From positions 186,001 through 250,000 of the forward strand of contig CACLQI010000001.1 in assembly GCA_902608975.1 (NCBI GenBank): a DNA stretch of 64,000 nucleotides. Reading direction: 5' to 3'. Origin of the DNA: an uncultured Pelagibacteraceae bacterium. GTDB lineage: Bacteria > Pseudomonadota > Alphaproteobacteria > Pelagibacterales > Pelagibacteraceae. The notes beneath the pieces are model-generated. The model saw nothing but the letters and a program-made list of their open reading frames with translations, ran no database searches and was not told where the DNA came from. This document shows positions 46,454-55,592 of this stretch, piece after piece. How positions within the stretch are numbered: position 1 is the stretch's first letter; every line of letters starts with the position of its first letter. Both the position numbers and the translations under genes were made by a program.

Positions 46454-47113
46454 TCAACTTAACTTTAAAGTATCAATATTTTTTTTTATGTCACCGTTAT
46501 TACTTTTAAATATTGTTGTACCTGAAACAAGTATATTTGCTCCTGCACTTATTACACTTTTGCTATTTTCAAAATTTATTCCGCCATCAACTTCAATATC
46601 GAAATTTAAATTATTTTTTTCTTTTATTGATTTTAAATCTTTAATCTTATTAATTACGTCAGGGATAAATTTTTGTCCACCAAATCCAGGATGAACACTC
46701 ATTATCAAAACTAAATCTATATCTTTTAATATATCTTTTATTAAATCAATTTTAGATTCAGGATTTAAAGATACTCCAACTTTTTTATTTAAGCTTCTTA
46801 TAAGATTTATAGATTCCTTCAAATTTTCAGTCGCCTCTGGGTGAATGGTTATAATATTTGCTCCAGCATCAGCAAAATCTTTTATATATTTATGAACAGG
46901 AGATATCATTAAATGGACATCAAAAATTAGATTAGTATATTTTCTTAAACTTTTAATTACAGGTGGACCAATAGTTAGATTTGGAACAAAGTGACCATCC
47001 ATAACATCTACATGTATCATGTCAGCCCCAGCCTCCTCTAATCTTTTTATCTCGTTTCCTAATTGACTAAAATCAGCTGATAATATTGAAGGTGAAATTT
47101 TAATTTTTTTCAT
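46454..47113 (-). CDS. rpe: Ribulose-phosphate 3-epimerase
   Basis: Rpe interconverts ribulose 5-phosphate and xylulose 5-phosphate in the pentose phosphate pathway. The TIM-barrel landmarks ISPSILSADFSQLGNEI, MIHVDVMDGHFVPNLTIGP, DVHLMI, VLIMSVHPGFGGQKFI and EVDGGIN with the catalytic Asp residues are intact in 219 residues. It precedes the heparinase-like gene by four bases. Confidence 0.97.
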   Translation of the reverse strand: MKKIKISPSILSADFSQLGNEIKRLEEAGADMIHVDVMDGHFVPNLTIGPPVIKSLRKYTNLIFDVHLMISPVHKYIKDFADAGANIITIHPEATENLKESINLIRSLNKKVGVSLNPESKIDLIKDILKDIDLVLIMSVHPGFGGQKFIPDVINKIKDLKSIKEKNNLNFDIEVDGGINFENSKSVISAGANILVSGTTIFKSNNGDIKKNIDTLKLS

Positions 47114-47157
47114 TAATTGAATACTTAACTAGTATCAATTTTAATTTTTAATTTGAA

Positions 47158-47508
47158 TTATTTTTTTCCAAAAATTTGGTAAATTTGTGATGCAATTTCG
47201 CTTTCTAGAGGAAAAGATAGCATTCCCATGACAGAATATCCCAATAAATATGGAAATAAGTAAAATCTAAACATGAAAAAAAACCAAGCCACGTAAAGTG
47301 GGACAATGGGTCTTACTATGAAGGAAGGTGTTATTGGTTTGAATAAATTAAGTAACGGGTCAGTAAGCTTTACGAAAACTTTCATGAAAAAAAACTCAGA
47401 ATTTTCTCTTTGGAAGATATTCATGGCCACTCTTCCAATTAGTGTCCACATAATCATGCCCATTACATAATCAATTAAATAAACAAATGGATGAAAATCT
47501 GCAGACAT
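47158..47508 (-). CDS. YggT-like membrane protein
   Basis: A 116-residue protein with about three hydrophobic segments. The middle section FMKVFVKLTDPLLNLFKPITPSFIVRPIVPLYVAWFFFMF resembles the YggT family block (fxxLTePlLxpfRxxxP...P), so it is probably a distant paralogue of the clear YggT protein at 56.7 kb. The function of YggT proteins is uncertain; some affect osmotic shock resistance or sit in division clusters. It is the next gene downstream of the symporter and separated from it by a terminator. Confidence 0.6.
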   Translation of the reverse strand: MSADFHPFVYLIDYVMGMIMWTLIGRVAMNIFQRENSEFFFMKVFVKLTDPLLNLFKPITPSFIVRPIVPLYVAWFFFMFRFYLFPYLLGYSVMGMLSFPLESEIASQIYQIFGKK

Positions 47509-47526
47509 GTATTTAAGACTTAATAA

Positions 47527-47549
47527 AAGGGGCGATTATATCGCCCCTT
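47527..47549 (-). terminator. Intrinsic terminator after the symporter operon
   Basis: A nine-base-pair perfect stem, AAGGGGCGA (47527-47535) with TCGCCCCTT (47541-47549), around a five-base loop; on the minus strand it is followed by a T-rich stretch. It lies directly after the symporter stop and is one of the few GC-rich hairpins in the window. Confidence 0.85.
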
Positions 47550-47562
47550 AAATTTTAATTAT

Positions 47563-49380
47563 TTAGTTTCTACTAAGTACTGTTTTACCGCTAGGTACAC
47601 GTACTTCGTCAACCATTCTTTGAGTAGCTGCATCTGGTGCTTTAGTTATTAAACTAACAACAACCATAGATACTAAACTAACCAATGATCCAACTATTCC
47701 GAATGTAAGCTGAGTTATACCCCAGAATCCAGATCCGCCATTACGTACCCAAATTAGATACGCAGTACCAGAAATTAGACCTAGAAGCATTCCTGCAACA
47801 GCACCCGGTGCATTTGCTCTCTTCCACCATACACCAAGTACAAGTGGGAAGAACAAACCTGACATCGCAAAGTCAAAAGCCCATATAACTGAACCTAAGA
47901 TACCTTGGATCTCAAGAGCTGCAATAGATGCTCCAGCAAAACCAATTAAGAATAATAATACCCTTGCAACAATTAGTCTTTTTGCTGTTTCTGCTTTAGG
48001 GTTAATGATTTTGTAGTAAATGTCATGTGATAGTGCGTTTGAAATCGCAAGAACTAAACCGTCTGCAGTTGACATGGCAGCAGCCATACCTCCAGCAGCA
48101 ACTAGTCCTGAAATTACATAAGGCAATCCAGCAATCTCTGGAGTAGCTAATACTACAGCTTTACCACCCATGAAAAACTCGTTCAACTCAAGTGTTCCAT
48201 TTCCGTTAAAGTCGCTTACAAACATTAAGTTCGCTTGGTTCCAGTTTTGGTACCAGTCTAATGCTTGTACATCAGCTATTGATTTACCAATAATACCTGT
48301 TGAAAGGTTTGGATCCATCAATGACAGTTTTGATAATGTAGCTAACATTGGTGCTGAAGAATAAAGTAGGAATATAAAGAATAATGACCAACCTACTGAT
48401 CTTCTAGCAGTTTTTACACTAGGAGTAGTAAAATATCTCATCATCACGTGAGGTAATGAAGCTGTTCCAGCCATCATACAAACCGCTAATGAAATAAATT
48501 TCCAAGGTGTAGTGTTAACTTCAGAATGTGCTTTAGTTATACCAGCTAAGCCTTTTGGCACTGTTGCCAAATCGGCCGCAGAGTTTTTAACAGAACCTAA
48601 ACCAAATTGGCTTTCTAGTTCAGCAATTCTAGCTACTTCATCAGCTAACATGAAGTGCGGAAAGAAACCGGCACCCATTTTATTGCTTATCCAGAATACT
48701 GGTAATAAGTATGCTATGATTAGCACGATATATTGTGCAACCTGTGTCCATGTAACTGCTCTCATACCGCCAAGCATAGAACACATCAAGATACTCGCTA
48801 AACCTACATAAACTGCAATTCCAAATGGAATATCTAATGCTACAGAAGCAATCGTTCCTGTTGCATTGATTTGTGCTGTCACGTAAGTAAATGAAGCAAC
48901 TGTTAAGACTAAAACTGCAGATAATCTAGCTAAGTTTCCACCGTATCTAGTACCAATAAAGTCTGGCACTGTGTAACATCCAAACTTTCTTAAGTAAGGT
49001 GCTAAAAGCGATGCAACTAACACATATCCACCTGTCCATCCTACTAACAGAGCCATATAACCATAACCTTTAAAATAAATTCCTCCTGCCATTGCAACGA
49101 ATGAAGCACCAGACATCCAGTCTGCTGCTGTTGCCATTCCGTTGAAAACAGTTGGAACTTGTCTTCCAGCTACGTAATACGCATCTGCTTGCATAGTTCG
49201 AGATAACCAACCAATGAAAGCATAAATAAAAACAGTAAATGCAACGAAGAAAATACCTATTAATTTCGCTGACATACCTGCTTGTTCTGCTATCGCCATT
49301 AAGATTATGAATACTAGGAAACCCCCAGTATAAATTCCATAAACTTTTGGCAGGTTATCTATAAATTTTCCTTTAATCAT
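47563..49380 (-). CDS. Sodium:solute symporter (ActP/VC_2705-type, probably acetate or short organic acid)
   Basis: A 605-residue SSS-family transporter with about 13 membrane helices. It has the core family motif AATAADWMSGASFVAMAG, a middle GMRAVTWTQVAQYIVLI and GLPYVISGLVAAGGMAAAMSTADGLVLAISNALSHD. This type works with a small DUF4212 subunit, encoded immediately upstream, and is thought to import acetate or related acids with sodium. A loop of 12 residues DFNGNGTLELNE fits an EF-hand calcium-binding loop exactly. The codon composition is less AT-rich than neighbours, suggesting strong expression. acs lies close by. Confidence 0.92.
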   Translation of the reverse strand: MIKGKFIDNLPKVYGIYTGGFLVFIILMAIAEQAGMSAKLIGIFFVAFTVFIYAFIGWLSRTMQADAYYVAGRQVPTVFNGMATAADWMSGASFVAMAGGIYFKGYGYMALLVGWTGGYVLVASLLAPYLRKFGCYTVPDFIGTRYGGNLARLSAVLVLTVASFTYVTAQINATGTIASVALDIPFGIAVYVGLASILMCSMLGGMRAVTWTQVAQYIVLIIAYLLPVFWISNKMGAGFFPHFMLADEVARIAELESQFGLGSVKNSAADLATVPKGLAGITKAHSEVNTTPWKFISLAVCMMAGTASLPHVMMRYFTTPSVKTARRSVGWSLFFIFLLYSSAPMLATLSKLSLMDPNLSTGIIGKSIADVQALDWYQNWNQANLMFVSDFNGNGTLELNEFFMGGKAVVLATPEIAGLPYVISGLVAAGGMAAAMSTADGLVLAISNALSHDIYYKIINPKAETAKRLIVARVLLFLIGFAGASIAALEIQGILGSVIWAFDFAMSGLFFPLVLGVWWKRANAPGAVAGMLLGLISGTAYLIWVRNGGSGFWGITQLTFGIVGSLVSLVSMVVVSLITKAPDAATQRMVDEVRVPSGKTVLSRN

Positions 49381-49382
49381 AT

Positions 49383-49646
49383 TTAGCCACCCTCTCTTTC
49401 GGTATAACCAAATTCTTCATCTATTTTTTCTTGTCTATTTGCAAACCAAAAAATTAGTATTACGAAAATTCCAAGAGACCCCTGACATGTCATATAATAT
49501 GACAATGGATATCCTAACGGTCTAAAATTAGATGCTTCCATTTCGGCTCCGAAGAAAAAGATGCCAATTGAGAATACAAACCAGATCGCCAAAGTAATGA
49601 ATAGGTGATTTCTAGTTTTTTCCCAATGTTGTGCTTGTTTTGACAT
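49383..49646 (-). CDS. DUF4212 symporter small subunit
   Basis: An 87-residue protein with two transmembrane helices (HLFITLAIWFVFSIGIFFFG and SLGIFVILIFWFANRQ) and the family motif RPLGYPLSYYMTCQGS. It is the small partner of the ActP-type symporter encoded two bases downstream. It has an excellent ribosome-binding site (GGGAGGA upstream of the ATG), and its composition is as little AT-biased as that of the symporter, indicating high expression of the pair. Confidence 0.93.
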   Translation of the reverse strand: MSKQAQHWEKTRNHLFITLAIWFVFSIGIFFFGAEMEASNFRPLGYPLSYYMTCQGSLGIFVILIFWFANRQEKIDEEFGYTEREGG

Positions 49647-49763
49647 TTTTAATCCTCCCTATAGGTTAAAAGACGTGAGCATACTTATAAAAATTAATAT
49701 TGAAACCCTTAAAATCCTAGTATTAGCTAGTATTATTAAATATAAAACAACCTGAACTAGAAA

Positions 49764-50390
49764 ATGGCATTAAAGTATAGATTTAACTTAAAAGATATAA
49801 AGCTAGAGGATTTTAAGGTTTATCTGCTTGCATTATTTAAAGCATTTATACCAAAGAAAAAAATCAAAAACATTAATGATGTAAAAGAATTTATTCAAAA
49901 AAAATCAGCATGGGTATCTCAAGTAACTTTATATGGTTATTTAAAAACAAGAATGGGCACAAGATATGTTTTACACTTTGATAACGAGGCACTATTAGAG
50001 TCAATTAATAAGGCTAAGTGGAATATTTATTCTGTTGCATTACAAGATCTTACTTTTTTTGTTTTCTCGTATTTATATGTTTTTTTTAATTATCAAGAAG
50101 TTGATACTGCAAAAAAGATTTATGAGGCTATTCTAGATGATGAGATTTCTAATGGGATGCCTAGGAATGTAATTGAAAAAGGAAAAAAATCTTTTGATGA
50201 ACGCTTACAAAAAATAGATTGGAAAACTCATTTTAAATCTTTACCATTTAATGATAGCGCTTTATCTTTGTATGAGTGGGCTCCTATAGCTGAAGAACTA
50301 AAAACTTTAGATAGAAAAATAGTTCTAAATTCAATGATACTAAAATGGGATAATATTAAAGAAGAATTTATAAAATTAATTAAATTTTAA
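49764..50390 (+). CDS. Uncharacterised 208-residue protein next to the acetate module
   Basis: I do not recognise a named family. The protein is mostly soluble and helical, with no signal peptide; recognisable blocks are [24 protein letters not shown] near residues 50-75, and an ending [37 protein letters not shown]. The run [11 protein letters not shown] is hydrophobic but short. It lies divergent from the DUF4212/symporter operon and converges on acs with a four-base stop overlap (TTAA), so a role linked to short organic acid use is possible but only suggested by position. Confidence 0.75.
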   Translation: MALKYRFNLKDIKLEDFKVYLLALFKAFIPKKKIKNINDVKEFIQKKSAWVSQVTLYGYLKTRMGTRYVLHFDNEALLESINKAKWNIYSVALQDLTFFVFSYLYVFFNYQEVDTAKKIYEAILDDEISNGMPRNVIEKGKKSFDERLQKIDWKTHFKSLPFNDSALSLYEWAPIAEELKTLDRKIVLNSMILKWDNIKEEFIKLIKF

Positions 50391-52420
50391 GTATTTTTTC
50401 TATTGTTAACTAAGCTTTCAACTACTGTTGGATCTGCTAAAGTTGTTGTATCACCCAATTGATCATGTTCATTAGCTGCAATTTTTCTTAAAATTCTTCT
50501 CATGATTTTTCCTGACCTTGTTTTAGGAAGTCCTGGAGAAAAATGTATAAGATCAGGAGTTGCAATTGGTCCAATTTGTTTCCTTACCCAAAGTTTTAGC
50601 TCTCTTTCGAGATCTAAATTTTCTTTTTCATCAGCGTTTAAAGTTACATAACAATACAAACCATTTCCCTTGATATCATGGGGGTAACCAACCACTGCAG
50701 CTTCAGCAACTTTTGGATGAGCTACAAAAGCACTTTCTATTTCAGCTGTTCCTAAATTATGTCCAGACACAATAATTACATCATCCACTCTACCTGTAAT
50801 CCAATAATATCCATCTTTATCTCTTCGACACCCATCACCGGTAAAATATTTTCCATCAAATTGAGAAAAATAAGTATCAATAAATCTTTGGTGGTCACCA
50901 TAAACGGTTCTCATTTGGCCTGGCCATGATTGAGACATGCATAATCTTCCTTTGCATTCTCCTTTTAATGTTTCACCTTTTTCATCAACAATAACTGGTT
51001 TAATTCCGTAAAAAGGTTTGGTTGCAGATCCTGGTTTTAAGCTGATGGCTCCTGTTTGAGGACTAATCAATATTCCCCCTGTTTCAGTTTGCCACCAAGT
51101 GTCGACAATTGGACATTTAGAATTTCCAACAGTTTTAAAGTACCACATCCATGCCTCAGGATTTATTGGCTCTCCAACAGTTCCTAATAATTTTAAAGAT
51201 TTTCTTGAAGTTTTTTTAACAGGAGCGTTCCCTTCTCTCATTAGAGCCCTTATTGCCGTAGGTGCCGTATAAAAAATATTTACTTTGTATTTATCTACAA
51301 TTTGCCACCATCTAGAACTATCTGGATATGTAGGTATTCCTTCAAACATTATAGTTGTTGCTCCATTAGCAAGTGGGCCATAAATTATATAACTATGACC
51401 AGTTATCCATCCAATATCTGCAGTGCACCAATAAATATCTTTTGGCTTATAGTTAAAAATATACTGATGTGTCATAGAGGCATAGACCATATATCCACCT
51501 GTAGTATGCAAGACACCTTTTGGTTTTCCTGTTGAGCCTGATGTGTAAAGGATAAACAAAGGATCTTCTGCGTTCATTTCTTCTGGTTCACAATTAGTTG
51601 AAACATTTTTTATCATGTCATCGTACCAGACATCTCTTTTACTATCCCAATTAATATAATTGCCGGTTCTTTTAACCACTATACATTTTTTTATATCTCT
51701 GCACTTAGAAAGAGCCTGATCAGTTATATCTTTAAGTGAAATAATTTTTCCTCCTCTTATACCTTCATCTGCAGTTACTAAGTAATCTGATTCACAATCA
51801 TCAATCCTTCCAGCTATTGAGTCGGGAGAAAAGCCACCAAAGATAATTGAATGTATAGCTCCTATTCTTGCACATGCGAGCATTGTATAGGCTAATTCTG
51901 GAATCATCGTCAGGTAAATAGTAACTCGATCCCCTTTCTTAACACCTAGTTGTTTAAGCCCATTAGCTACTCTTGAAACCTCTTTATGTAATTGTTTGTA
52001 GGAAATTTTTTTAGTATCCTTCGGGTCATCACCAACCCATATTATTGCGGTTTTATCTTTTTTATCTTTTAAATGTCTATCAATGCAGTTTTCTGATGCA
52101 TTTAAAGTTCCATCTTCATACCATTTTATGTAGACTTCATCTTTACTAAATTTTACATTCTTAATTTTTTTGTATGGTTTAATCCAGGTTATTCTCTTTC
52201 CTTCTTTTTTCCAAAAATCATCATTATTTTTAATCGATTTTTTGTACTTTGTTTCATATCCAGATTTATTAACTAGTGCTCTTTTAATCCACTCGTTTTT
52301 AGTTTTAATAATTATGTCATTACTAGTTTCAGTTTTTTTATTTCTTTTTTTTAATAAAAATTTTTTTCTCTTTTTAACTTTTTTTTTACTTTTTAATTTT
52401 TTCTTTGATCTTTTGGCCAT
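50387..52420 (-). CDS. acs: Acetyl-CoA synthetase (AMP-forming)
   Basis: Acs activates acetate to acetyl-CoA through acetyl-AMP. The 677-residue ANL enzyme has the AMP-binding signature [74 protein letters not shown] and the C-terminal [16 protein letters not shown] with the acetylation-sensitive Lys. The start is preceded by an unusual extension: about 35 residues rich in Lys/Arg ([19 protein letters not shown]), absent from standard Acs. It lies near the symporter pair, giving an import-and-activate module. Confidence 0.97.
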   Translation of the reverse strand: MAKRSKKKLKSKKKVKKRKKFLLKKRNKKTETSNDIIIKTKNEWIKRALVNKSGYETKYKKSIKNNDDFWKKEGKRITWIKPYKKIKNVKFSKDEVYIKWYEDGTLNASENCIDRHLKDKKDKTAIIWVGDDPKDTKKISYKQLHKEVSRVANGLKQLGVKKGDRVTIYLTMIPELAYTMLACARIGAIHSIIFGGFSPDSIAGRIDDCESDYLVTADEGIRGGKIISLKDITDQALSKCRDIKKCIVVKRTGNYINWDSKRDVWYDDMIKNVSTNCEPEEMNAEDPLFILYTSGSTGKPKGVLHTTGGYMVYASMTHQYIFNYKPKDIYWCTADIGWITGHSYIIYGPLANGATTIMFEGIPTYPDSSRWWQIVDKYKVNIFYTAPTAIRALMREGNAPVKKTSRKSLKLLGTVGEPINPEAWMWYFKTVGNSKCPIVDTWWQTETGGILISPQTGAISLKPGSATKPFYGIKPVIVDEKGETLKGECKGRLCMSQSWPGQMRTVYGDHQRFIDTYFSQFDGKYFTGDGCRRDKDGYYWITGRVDDVIIVSGHNLGTAEIESAFVAHPKVAEAAVVGYPHDIKGNGLYCYVTLNADEKENLDLERELKLWVRKQIGPIATPDLIHFSPGLPKTRSGKIMRRILRKIAANEHDQLGDTTTLADPTVVESLVNNRKNT

Positions 52421-52427
52421 TTTTTTT

Positions 52428-52844
52428 TTATTTGATACTACTCATCATATTTATAATTTTCCAGCTTTTAGAGTCTATAGGCATAACCGACAATCTACTT
52501 TGTTTTATAAGAGATAAATGCTTAAGATGTTTGTTTTCCTTGATATTTTCTAGTGTAACTGGTTTTTTTAATACACCTTTAAATTTAACTTTTACTGCCA
52601 CAAATCTTTTTTTTTTATCAGATGGATCAAGAAAAGCCTCTTTAATTACCTCAACTATCCCAACGATTTCTTTTCCAATATTTGAGTGATAAAAAAAGCA
52701 AAGATCGCCTTTTCTCATTTTTTTTAAATTATTTGCGGCTTGATAATTTCTAACACCATCCCATGTTGCTCCTCTAAAGCCTTCCTTTTTTTGTTGATTT
52801 ATAGACCAAACATTTGGTTCAGATTTTAATAGCCAGTATTTCAT
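52428..52844 (-). CDS. EVE-domain protein
   Basis: A 138-residue single-domain protein of the EVE (PUA-like) family. [46 protein letters not shown], and [17 protein letters not shown] are its characteristic blocks. EVE domains bind modified bases in nucleic acids; bacterial single-domain members have no settled role. The gene is packed between tsaD and acs: its start overlaps the tsaD stop by one base and it ends eight bases before acs. Confidence 0.92.
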   Translation of the reverse strand: MKYWLLKSEPNVWSINQQKKEGFRGATWDGVRNYQAANNLKKMRKGDLCFFYHSNIGKEIVGIVEVIKEAFLDPSDKKKRFVAVKVKFKGVLKKPVTLENIKENKHLKHLSLIKQSRLSVMPIDSKSWKIINMMSSIK

Positions 52845-53914
52845 TAAAGTCTTACACCAGCACCTTTTAAAAAAATTGCATTTTCATCTAATGCCCATCT
52901 AGGGCTTACTGGATAATTTAATTTATTAAACTGTTTTTTTTTGAATTTTTCTAAACCAACCATAGCTATCATAGCAGCATTATCGCCGCATAAACTAGGA
53001 GGTGGAAAAATCGATTCAAAATTTTCCTCATTACAAAGAGTTTCTAAAACTTTTCTAATTTTTTTATTTGCAGCTACTCCTCCCGCTACGACAAATCTAT
53101 TTCCATTTTTATTTATTTTTTTAAATTCCTTAAAGGCTATTTTACTTTTTATGTATAATATTTCTTCAATAGTTTTTTGAAAGGATGCTGCAAGATCGAA
53201 TTTTTCTTTCTTAGTTTTTATTTTTTTAGAAATTTTTAAGACTGCGGTTTTAAGACCAGCGAACGATAAATTACAGCCACCTTTATTAATTATGGGCTTA
53301 GGTAAAATAAATTTATTTGGATCTCCTTTTTTTGCGTATTCTTCAATTTTTGGACCTCCGGGAAATTCGATTCCAATTAATTTTGCAGTTTTATCAAATG
53401 CTTCACCAAGAGCATCGTCAATTGTTGTTCCTAATCTTTTATATTTTCCTAATTTTTCAACACTAAGGAACTGACTGTGGCCACCTGAGATTAAAAGAAG
53501 TAAATATGGATAATTAAGCTTTGTATTAATTTTAGGACTTAAAGCATGTCCTTCAAGATGATTAACAGCAATAAAAGGTTTTTTTAATGAAGCAGCGATA
53601 GCTTTTCCAAAATTGAGACCAACTGATAAACAAACGACAAGTCCTGGTCCAGCAGTAGCAGCTACAGCGTCAATGTCATTAATTTTTACCTTACTCTCTG
53701 AGATTGCTTTTTTGGTTATTAAATCAATTTTTTCAGCGTGAGATCTGGCTGCAAGTTCTGGAACAACTCCTCCAAATTCTTTATGAACTTCAACTTGACT
53801 TGAAACAATATTAGATAAAACTTTAACACTGTCATCTTTATTTTCCTGTATTATTGAGGCAGCTGTTTCATCACAACTTGTTTCAATTCCTAGTATTATG
53901 GGTTTTTTTTTCAT
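52844..53914 (-). CDS. tsaD: tRNA threonylcarbamoyladenosine transferase TsaD
   Basis: TsaD transfers the threonylcarbamoyl group to A37 of ANN-decoding tRNAs. LGIETSCDETAASII opens the ASKHA fold; the metal-binding HLEGHALSP (HxxxH), LLLISGGHSQFLSV, GEAFDKTAKLIG and the closing FPPPSLCGDNAAMIA are conserved over 356 residues. It is divergent from hemC with a 60-base gap, as in many alphaproteobacteria. Confidence 0.97.
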   Translation of the reverse strand: MKKKPIILGIETSCDETAASIIQENKDDSVKVLSNIVSSQVEVHKEFGGVVPELAARSHAEKIDLITKKAISESKVKINDIDAVAATAGPGLVVCLSVGLNFGKAIAASLKKPFIAVNHLEGHALSPKINTKLNYPYLLLLISGGHSQFLSVEKLGKYKRLGTTIDDALGEAFDKTAKLIGIEFPGGPKIEEYAKKGDPNKFILPKPIINKGGCNLSFAGLKTAVLKISKKIKTKKEKFDLAASFQKTIEEILYIKSKIAFKEFKKINKNGNRFVVAGGVAANKKIRKVLETLCNEENFESIFPPPSLCGDNAAMIAMVGLEKFKKKQFNKLNYPVSPRWALDENAIFLKGAGVRL

Positions 53915-53974
53915 TAAATTATTTTTTATAAATAATACAATCTCAATGTAAGATATGGATTATAAACAAATTAA

Positions 53975-54889
53975 ATGAAAAGCAAAAAAATTATTCTTGG
54001 CACCCGAGGAAGCAAATTAGCATTAATTTATGCCCATAGAGCCAAAACTGAGCTTAAAAAATTATCAAAAGAGCTTGATATTGAGATAAAAAAAATCACT
54101 ACAAAAGGAGATGTAATTCAAGATGTAAGACTTTCAGATACAGGAGGCAAGGGATTATTTTGTAAATTAATTGAAGAAGAGCTCATAAACAAAAGAATAG
54201 ATATAGCAGTTCATGCTCTTAAAGATCTTCCATCAACTGAAACAGAAAGTTTAATTACCAACTGTTTTTTGGAAAGAAATGATCCAAGAGAGATTTTAAT
54301 TAGTAAAAATAATTTAGATTTTCAAAAACTTATTAAAGATTCTATTGTAGGAACTTCGTCATTTAGAAGAGAGTTTCAATTAAAAAGGATTAGAAATGAT
54401 TTAAAATACAAACTTATAAGAGGAAACGTCGATACAAGGATTAAAAAATTGAATGAAAATCTTTTTGATGCAATAATTTTATCTTACGCAGGAGTTAAAT
54501 CTTTAGATTTAACAAATAATATTTCACAAGTTTTTTCAACCTCGGAAATTATTCCTTGCGCAGGACAAGGAGTCATTGCTTTACAGTGCAGAGAAAACGA
54601 TGAAACTATTATAAAATTATTAAATCAAATAAATCATAAAAAAACACATTACTGCGTTCAAGCTGAAAGAAACGTGCTAAAAACTTTAGAAGGTGATTGC
54701 GAAACAGCCATTGGAGCTTTTGCAAAAATTGAAGTTAATAAAATTTTTTTAGAAGCAGAGCTATTTTCTTTAGACGGCAAACAAAGATTCTATATTAAAT
54801 CTTCAAAAGATCTTAGTTTGGCAGCTGAACTTGGTAAAGAAGTTGGTAAAATATTAAAAAAAAAATCTAAAGATTCATATAAAAAATAA
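53975..54889 (+). CDS. hemC: Hydroxymethylbilane synthase (porphobilinogen deaminase)
   Basis: HemC joins four porphobilinogens into hydroxymethylbilane. It has the N-terminal LGTRGSKLALIYA, the catalytic-Asp region VHALKDLPSTET, VGTSSFRREFQLK, IRGNVDTRIKKL and the dipyrromethane-cofactor Cys in EGDCETAIGAFA. The 304-residue length is normal. It is followed two bases later by hemD. Confidence 0.97.
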   Translation: MKSKKIILGTRGSKLALIYAHRAKTELKKLSKELDIEIKKITTKGDVIQDVRLSDTGGKGLFCKLIEEELINKRIDIAVHALKDLPSTETESLITNCFLERNDPREILISKNNLDFQKLIKDSIVGTSSFRREFQLKRIRNDLKYKLIRGNVDTRIKKLNENLFDAIILSYAGVKSLDLTNNISQVFSTSEIIPCAGQGVIALQCRENDETIIKLLNQINHKKTHYCVQAERNVLKTLEGDCETAIGAFAKIEVNKIFLEAELFSLDGKQRFYIKSSKDLSLAAELGKEVGKILKKKSKDSYKK

Positions 54890-54891
54890 TT

Positions 54892-55590
54892 ATGCATATT
54901 TTATTTACTAGACCTCTGGAAGACTGTCAGGATATGATGGTTAAATTTCAATTACTAGGCCATGAAGTTTCACATATGCCACTAATTTATGTTGAAAAAA
55001 AAAATTATGAAAAAATTAATTTTGAAGATTTTAAAGGAATAATTTTTACTAGCTCTAATGCAATTAAATTTTTAAATTTAAAAAAAATTAATAAAAAAAT
55101 TGATTGTTTTTGTGTAGGCACAGCGACTGAAAAAAAAGCAAGAAATTATGGCTTTCAAAATACTTTTTCAGCTGAAGGAAATGTTAACAATCTGAAGGAA
55201 ATTATTTTGCAGAATTTTAATTCATCTGATGGAAAGTTACTTTATGTAAGTGGAGAAATTGTTTCTAATGAATTAGATAAAAAACTTATTTCTGAAGGAT
55301 ATGATGTTGCAAGAATAGTAAATTATACAGCCAAACATACAGAAAATTTGAATGAGGGTTTTGTAGAAAAAATTAAGATGAAAATGCCAGATGTAGTTTA
55401 TGTATATTCACAAAATAGTGCATCAAGCTTTTTAAATTTAATTAAAAACTACAATTTAAGTAATCTCTGGATGGATACTAATTTAATGTGTATAAGCGAA
55501 AAAACCTCTTCTGTATTAAATGAAATTAAATGGAAAAAAATTTTTATTTTTAGCCCTGGCGAAGAGGAATTTTTGCTATATAAAATTTAG
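54892..55590 (+). CDS. hemD: Uroporphyrinogen-III synthase
   Basis: HemD closes and inverts the tetrapyrrole chain to uroporphyrinogen III. This family is poorly conserved; evidence is the N-terminal ILFTRPLEDCQDMM, GIIFTSSNAIKFL, YVSGEIVSNELDKKL, VNYTAKHTE and VVYVYSQNSASSFLNL, along with its position right after hemC. It is 232 residues long. The product feeds HemE, encoded 31 kb to the left. Confidence 0.9.
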   Translation: MHILFTRPLEDCQDMMVKFQLLGHEVSHMPLIYVEKKNYEKINFEDFKGIIFTSSNAIKFLNLKKINKKIDCFCVGTATEKKARNYGFQNTFSAEGNVNNLKEIILQNFNSSDGKLLYVSGEIVSNELDKKLISEGYDVARIVNYTAKHTENLNEGFVEKIKMKMPDVVYVYSQNSASSFLNLIKNYNLSNLWMDTNLMCISEKTSSVLNEIKWKKIFIFSPGEEEFLLYKI

Positions 55591-55592
55591 TT

